Source: Phaeosaccion multiseriatum (Eukaryota; Ochrophyta, other classes). Taken from it: a DNA stretch of 64,000 nucleotides. Below the pieces are notes generated by a model. That model worked only from the letters and a program-made list of their open reading frames with translations, was not told where the DNA came from and did not search any database. The stretch covers positions 4,774,001 to 4,838,000 of the forward strand of contig OZ218953.1 of NCBI GenBank assembly GCA_965112735.1, in the 5' to 3' direction. The translations under genes were made by a program, and so were the position numbers. Position 1 is the stretch's first letter. Each line of letters begins with the position of its first letter. This document shows positions 60,048 to 64,000 of this stretch, piece after piece.

Positions 60048-61027
60048 CTAGGCCTCTCCGTCCTTCTTCTCGTCGTCCTCCTCCATGTCTGCGAATATCA
60101 TCGGGTCCCACTTCGTCAGCTCCTTCACGTACATCTCGGCGTTCTCCTTCTCAAAGAGCCCGAGGAGCGCCTGTTGCATAGGTTGATGGAAGAGAAGAAC
60201 AGGCGTGAGGAAGGTGAGAGGTCAGGCACAGACACATGGAAACCAATCCAGTGGCCACCAACCCCCCCTTACCCCACACACCCTTCCTCACGCACCTTTC
60301 CCTCGCTCTGTGCTGACTCGAAAAGCTGCTCGGCCTTGGCCTCGTCCACGTTGGGTACAATCTCCTCGAGGGCGTCCATGACATCCAAGCGGTCGTATGA
60401 CTCATCGTTCAGGAGCAGGAGCTGTGTGCAAAGCAGGGGGGGAGAGGAGGAGGAAGCAATGCGGGAAAAAATAAGGAGCATCACAGCATGCCGTCCTTCT
60501 TGCCCTTGCTTAGCCAGCAGCCCTCTTGCAGCGACTCGCCCCACCCCCCCCCCCCCCCCCACACCTGCAGTCGCCCCTTTTCTCTTTTTCCCGTCCCATA
60601 CCTTGTACTGCGTTGGCGGAACGTATTTCTGCTCCTTTTCCTCTACGCGTCTCTTCTTGAAGACCCTCTTCTTCTTCTCCTCCTTGAAGACTTGCTCCTT
60701 GTACTGGACTTTTGCCTCCCTTTGTGCCTTTGGTTTGCCGGCGGACTTCTGCAAGCCTCCATCCCCAGCAGCCATGGACAATCCTGTGTTGGTGTTGCAG
60801 GAGCTGCAGCCGCCCCGGCCAGGATGGCCTCTACAGGTGCTTCTGCCACTACTACTGATGCTTCTGATCATGTCCTTGCTAGCGCCTGAGGCGGTGGTAC
60901 GAGCAGCTGAAGCAGGAAATATGGGGGATGGTGCGAGAGGCAGGACGAATGCATGACATCCACACGAGAACAGGGTATTCAGAGCTGTTCCCGCTGCGAC
61001 CAGCCCCAAGAGGAGAGATTGCACCAT
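60048..61027 (-). CDS. CLPS: ClpS-like adaptor, plastid-targeted
   Basis: Three exons: 61027-60602, 60421-60296, 60170-60048; phases agree, 224 residues. ClpS delivers substrates with destabilising N-termini to the Clp protease (ClpC in plastids). The domain begins at ~136 with VPPTQYK then LLLLNDESYDRLDVMDALEEI, followed by a helix with DEAKAEQLFESAQSEGKALLG and KENAEMYVKEL, matching the ClpS order (LLNDD..., G+A.VG, AE). The substrate-pocket Asp pair of bacterial ClpS (NDD) is ND-E here. Residues 1-30 form a signal peptide ending CHAF|VLPLAPS, a clear plastid address; a long Lys/Glu-rich linker (~90-135) precedes the domain. The C-terminus is very acidic. It diverges from the gene at 61245. 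Confidence 0.85.
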
Positions 61028-61244
61028 CCCTGCGTGCTCTCGAGAAGCCAATCGACAAACAATCAGGCAAATAGGGGCTTCTGGAAGGTGGAAATGAAAA
61101 AGATGTGAACATGAAAAATGAGCGTTCCACAGGTTGGCGACCGATAACAACATGTCAAGAGGTGGTTGTTTCTTACAATGACGTTCCCTGCCCTCTTTCT
61201 TTTTCTTTCGGGCCCCATGCTATGAGTGCACTCCCCACAACTAA
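61028..61244. promoter_or_regulatory. Putative bidirectional promoter
   Basis: 217 bp between divergent start codons of CLPS and the next gene; the middle is AT-richer than the coding flanks. No defined box recognised. Confidence 0.4.
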
Positions 61245-62744
61245 ATGAAGTCCCTACTACACCCAAGCTTCTCCGCGTCACGTCGCCTCTTCTTTTTCGG
61301 CCATGCTCTCATCGGAGGGTCTTCAAGAGCTGTGGCAGCCTTTTCCATAGGCGTTGGAGCAGCGGGTGGACGGTCGGGGGGGATGGCGCCATCACGGGAA
61401 GGAACAACAGCAGTGGACGCAGCAGGGGGGCGAAGAGTGGACGGGGGGTTCGCAGCAGCAGCAACGGCAGCATCTGGAGTAGGTGTAGCAGCGAAAAGCG
61501 CATGGCGAGTCCTACTGTCATGTCCTACCCTTCCAGGGGCAACCCTGCTCCTTCCCCACGGACAGAACGCCGGACAGGCCACCATCGAGTTCCATGCGGC
61601 CGCGGAATCAGAAAGATCAGTCGCGTTCGAAGGGTTAGAGATATGTCTGTGGGAGGGCCAGTCTCCCGCGGATCGCGACCCTCTCGTGTGCTTGGCGGCT
61701 CCTTCCGGAACGGTGGGGCTCTCACATCTGGGCGTGGGAACACACACATTTTCAGCCGCTGTGAGGATAGGGGGGGAGGCGGCGCTCTTATCATCGCCGG
61801 CCGTTCTGGACGTGCGGGTGGTGGAGCAGGAGGCTTTTGTACCCTCTTACGAGTGGCAGCCTGTCTTGGCTTGGGAGAGCGTGCCTGCCGGTGAGTTCCA
61901 TCATCATCATTCATTGCGAAGTTGACTCTGTTCTCTTACTTTGCATGCATGCCCTCACCCCCCCTACTCAAACACTGTACAACCAACATGCCACAGGGCT
62001 GGAAGTAAGAATGCCCATGGACGGGTCCGGCAAGACCGCGCGCATCCCCCCGACTTGGAGGCTTCAGGTGAGCATGAGCGGATGCTGGAGATGTAGTAGT
62101 CTCCGCGTATCTCCCTGATGAGGAGCTAGCTCAGTGCTTGTAGGAAGCAAGTACGTCTCGCGTAGTCTTTCGGAGAGTCCGTGTAGCTCACTGCCAACCT
62201 CACACAAGCAGCCCATCCTTTCCCAACCTGTCCCCTTTCTTAACGCTCGCTCCAGCTTTGGGTTGAGTCCGCAGCCCTAGCAGACAGGGGCGTGTCGGGC
62301 TTCTTCTACAGGGACGACCTCACGGAGTTCACGCCCTTGTCCCACCTGTGCGCGATGATCGCTCAGCAGGTCGAGAGGGAGCTTCTTCGGAAAAGCGAGC
62401 AGCGGCGACAGAAACGGCAGCAGAAACGGCAGCAGCAGCAGCAGCAGCAGCACCTGAATGGTGGGGGCAACAGCAATCTTGCTAGCATGGGGGTGGAGAT
62501 GATAGGGGAGCGTAGAGTCGGGGCGCCTCGCTTCAAGATCGACGCCAAGACTGGACGACGTGTAGATACTGCAGTACAGGGGAGGGAGGGGGGGGGGCAG
62601 GAAGTCATACCGGCGGTGCGAGTCCTCCTCACGCTCCGTGGGGAACAAGTGTGCTTGGATAATGCCACGGTGGGAGAGGTGGATCTTTTCAACCGACAGC
62701 AAGAGCTGGGGGCAGAGGTCAGGATTGAGGACCCCCAAAGGTAG
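61245..62744 (+). CDS. Unidentified protein with C-terminal Lys/Gln-rich segment
   Basis: Three exons: 61245-61890, 61997-62067, 62256-62744; phases agree, 401 residues. The first ~35 residues are hydrophobic and basic with a SSRAVAAF|S motif, possibly a plastid or secretory signal. The body is beta-rich: TIEFHAAAE, GLEICLWEG, VGTHTFSAAV..., and VPSYEWQPVLAWESVPAGLEVRMP, which suggests an immunoglobulin- or C2-like sandwich. Then GSGKTARIPPTWRLQLWV and a conserved-looking GFFYRDDLTEFTPLSHLCAM segment, a poly-Gln run (CAG repeat near 62430) and a second beta segment VIPAVRVLLTLRGEQVCLDN. No family recognised. Converges with HEMA. Confidence 0.6.
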
Positions 62745-63139
62745 CCCACTGCCCCGCTACACGAGATGGATGCCACTTGCATTTACGGAGGGGTGGGCTG
62801 TCACGCTCACGAGCGGGCGTTCAGATGGTATAGATACAGTGAATGTATTATAAACTTGGAAGAGTATAGATTGAACACACCAACATCCACCCTTTTTGGG
62901 GCAGAGGGTGTGGGGGCGGGGCGAGGCCCTTATTTCCATCTTTCCATCTATGCTCTATTCAACGAAAACCGAAACGGCCGCTCATACCCATCTCCCCCTC
63001 CCCCGCTCACAGTGTCACGTCACCAACCCCTGACCCACGTTAACGAACCAACCCTGTGTCGATCAGTTCCAAAGCCCCCAACCCATCTCCCCCCCCTTCA
63101 TAGTTATCTCCTCCTCTCGTCCTTGCGTGGACTGCTGAA
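62745..63139. other. Intergenic gap between convergent genes
   Basis: 395 bp with the 3' ends of the unidentified gene (plus) and HEMA (minus). AT-richer in 62820-62890. Nothing else recognised. Confidence 0.6.
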
Positions 63140-64000
63140 TCACAGCCCCTTATCCCCCAGCCTGAACATGCCCTTGAGCATCTCAATGGTCTGCTTCTTG
63201 GACTCGGGCCCCTCTGGCGCGCGAAGGGCGGACATGGGGCCGTGAAGCATCTTGTTGACAATGCCTCTGGAGATCTTCTCTACCACCTCCCGCTCCTTGT
63301 CGCTCAGGTTGGACAGCTTGCTGCTGGCCTTCTTTAGCTCGGTCTGGCGCATGCCCTCAAACTTCTCCTGCATCTTGCTGATGGCAGGGATGGCAGACAG
63401 AGACTGTTGCCAGCCCCTGTTAAGACGCAAAACAAACGAGAGGAGGAGGAGGGCAGGGAAGGGAGAGGAGACGTGAGGACAGGGAAAAGAAGCGCAAAAA
63501 AAGTACGGCACGACAAACCTGCACAAAGTAAAGTGAATGCACATACAACAACCGCACCCACCGCCAGGCCCACACCCGTCCACCCTCTCTTGAATACCTG
63601 TGCAACAAATACCGCACCTGAACTTGAGCTGCTCCTCCTCCAAGATGCCCTCCGCCTCCATCATCTCGCGCCTGCGCAGCGCCGTGTTCTTGGCCACCAC
63701 CATCTTGAGGTCGTCCACATCGTAGGCAGACACGCCCTCAATCTCGTCGCAGCCTGACTCCACGTTACGAGGCACGGAGATGTCCAAAAACATGACGGGC
63801 TTATCCTTGCCCGCTCCGAGCCGGGCCAATTGCTCCTTGGTGACGATGCAGGCGGGGGCATTGGTGGAGGTGTAGAGAATGTCCGCCTCCAAGATTGCCT
63901 GCTCCAGGTCCGCCTCTCCGCCCCCGACACGAACGTCAAACTCCATGTCTGGGAACTCCTCCATCAACTCGGTGCAGCGAGGCATGCTCCTGTTCACCAA
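63140..64000 (-). CDS. HEMA: Glutamyl-tRNA reductase, C-terminal part (5' end beyond window)
   Basis: Two exon parts visible: 64000-63618 (continues beyond the window) and 63416-63140, joined in phase 2, ~219 residues. GluTR reduces glutamyl-tRNA(Glu) to glutamate-1-semialdehyde, the first committed step of tetrapyrrole synthesis in plastids. Visible signatures: start of the NADPH domain region (VNRSMPRCTEL), DILYTSTNAP, VMFLDISVPRNVES (phospho-serine-like 'D.S.PRNV'), YDVDDLKMVVAKN..R, and the C-terminal dimerisation helices with LS..E......GIVNKMLHGPMSALR. The catalytic Cys and N-terminal domain lie outside the window. Length to the stop is normal for the family. Confidence 0.92.
   Translation of the reverse strand: MVNRSMPRCTELMEEFPDMEFDVRVGGGEADLEQAILEADILYTSTNAPACIVTKEQLARLGAGKDKPVMFLDISVPRNVESGCDEIEGVSAYDVDDLKMVVAKNTALRRREMMEAEGILEEEQLKFRCGICCTGIQERVDGCGPGGGCGCCMCIHFTLCRFVVPYFFCASFPCPHVSSPFPALLLLSFVLRLNRGWQQSLSAIPAISKMQEKFEGMRQTELKKASSKLSNLSDKEREVVEKISRGIVNKMLHGPMSALRAPEGPESKKQTIEMLKGMFRLGDKGL

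Noticed and set aside
63940-64000. TTG at the window edge as the start of HEMA
   Set aside because: The N-terminal catalytic domain of GluTR must lie upstream, so this is only the window boundary.

Overview
The window is nuclear DNA from a eukaryotic alga, most likely a photosynthetic stramenopile (ochrophyte). Three things point there. (1) A complete 18S-5.8S-28S rRNA unit lies on the minus strand, and its 18S reads like stramenopile 18S from memory, though I could not place the class. (2) Genes are rich in GT-AG introns whose sense strand carries long CT-rich tracts before the acceptor. (3) Several predicted proteins begin with a signal peptide ending in an 'A-F' type motif (CAAF, GEAF, CHAF, FAF, AFSANA), the bipartite address used for red-lineage secondary plastids. 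Overall GC is high outside the rDNA, and microsatellites and homopolymers are abundant. I resolved intron/exon structures by hand, checking splice sites and reading-frame phase; stated boundaries are therefore predictions.

Layout: 1-4054 (-) a four-TM membrane protein running off the left edge; 4442-6231 (-) plastid 3-isopropylmalate dehydratase small subunit; 6.2-8.1 kb a repeat-filled spacer (GGCC/TAGGC palindromes, a 31-bp tandem repeat, a small fold-back element); 8122-10005 (+) an SDR-like protein lacking the usual catalytic pair; 11.4-13.2 kb the 3' remnant of a non-LTR retrotransposon with repeated ends; 13523-18088 (+) a plastid-type SAM methyltransferase; 19146-23610 (-) RTF1 of the Paf1 complex; 24428-27809 (-) an unidentified plastid-type protein; 27984-31237 (+) the bifunctional folate enzyme HPPK-DHPS; 32315-34524 (-) a second unidentified plastid-type protein; 34863-39275 (+) a large low-complexity nuclear-type protein with two SUMO-interaction-like motifs; 39.8-40.6 kb six terminator-like hairpins; 40.8-46.6 kb the rRNA unit (-); 46.6-49.3 kb its upstream spacer with degenerate repeats; 49655-59496 (+) a 20-exon multi-pass class-3 lipase; 60048-61027 (-) plastid ClpS; 61245-62744 (+) an unidentified protein; 63140-64000 (-) the C-terminal part of glutamyl-tRNA reductase.

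The genes form no operon, but they share a theme: plastid housekeeping (leucine and tetrapyrrole synthesis, Clp proteolysis, a methyltransferase, unknown plastid proteins) next to transcription machinery and folate synthesis. Three gene pairs diverge from short gaps of 174-338 bp and probably share promoters; others converge.

The most unusual feature is the row of six same-orientation hairpins, each followed by a T-run on the rRNA-sense strand, directly downstream of the 28S gene. They look like bacterial intrinsic terminators placed after an RNA polymerase I unit. The rRNA unit itself appears single and embedded between protein genes, with the caveat that a collapsed tandem array would look the same.
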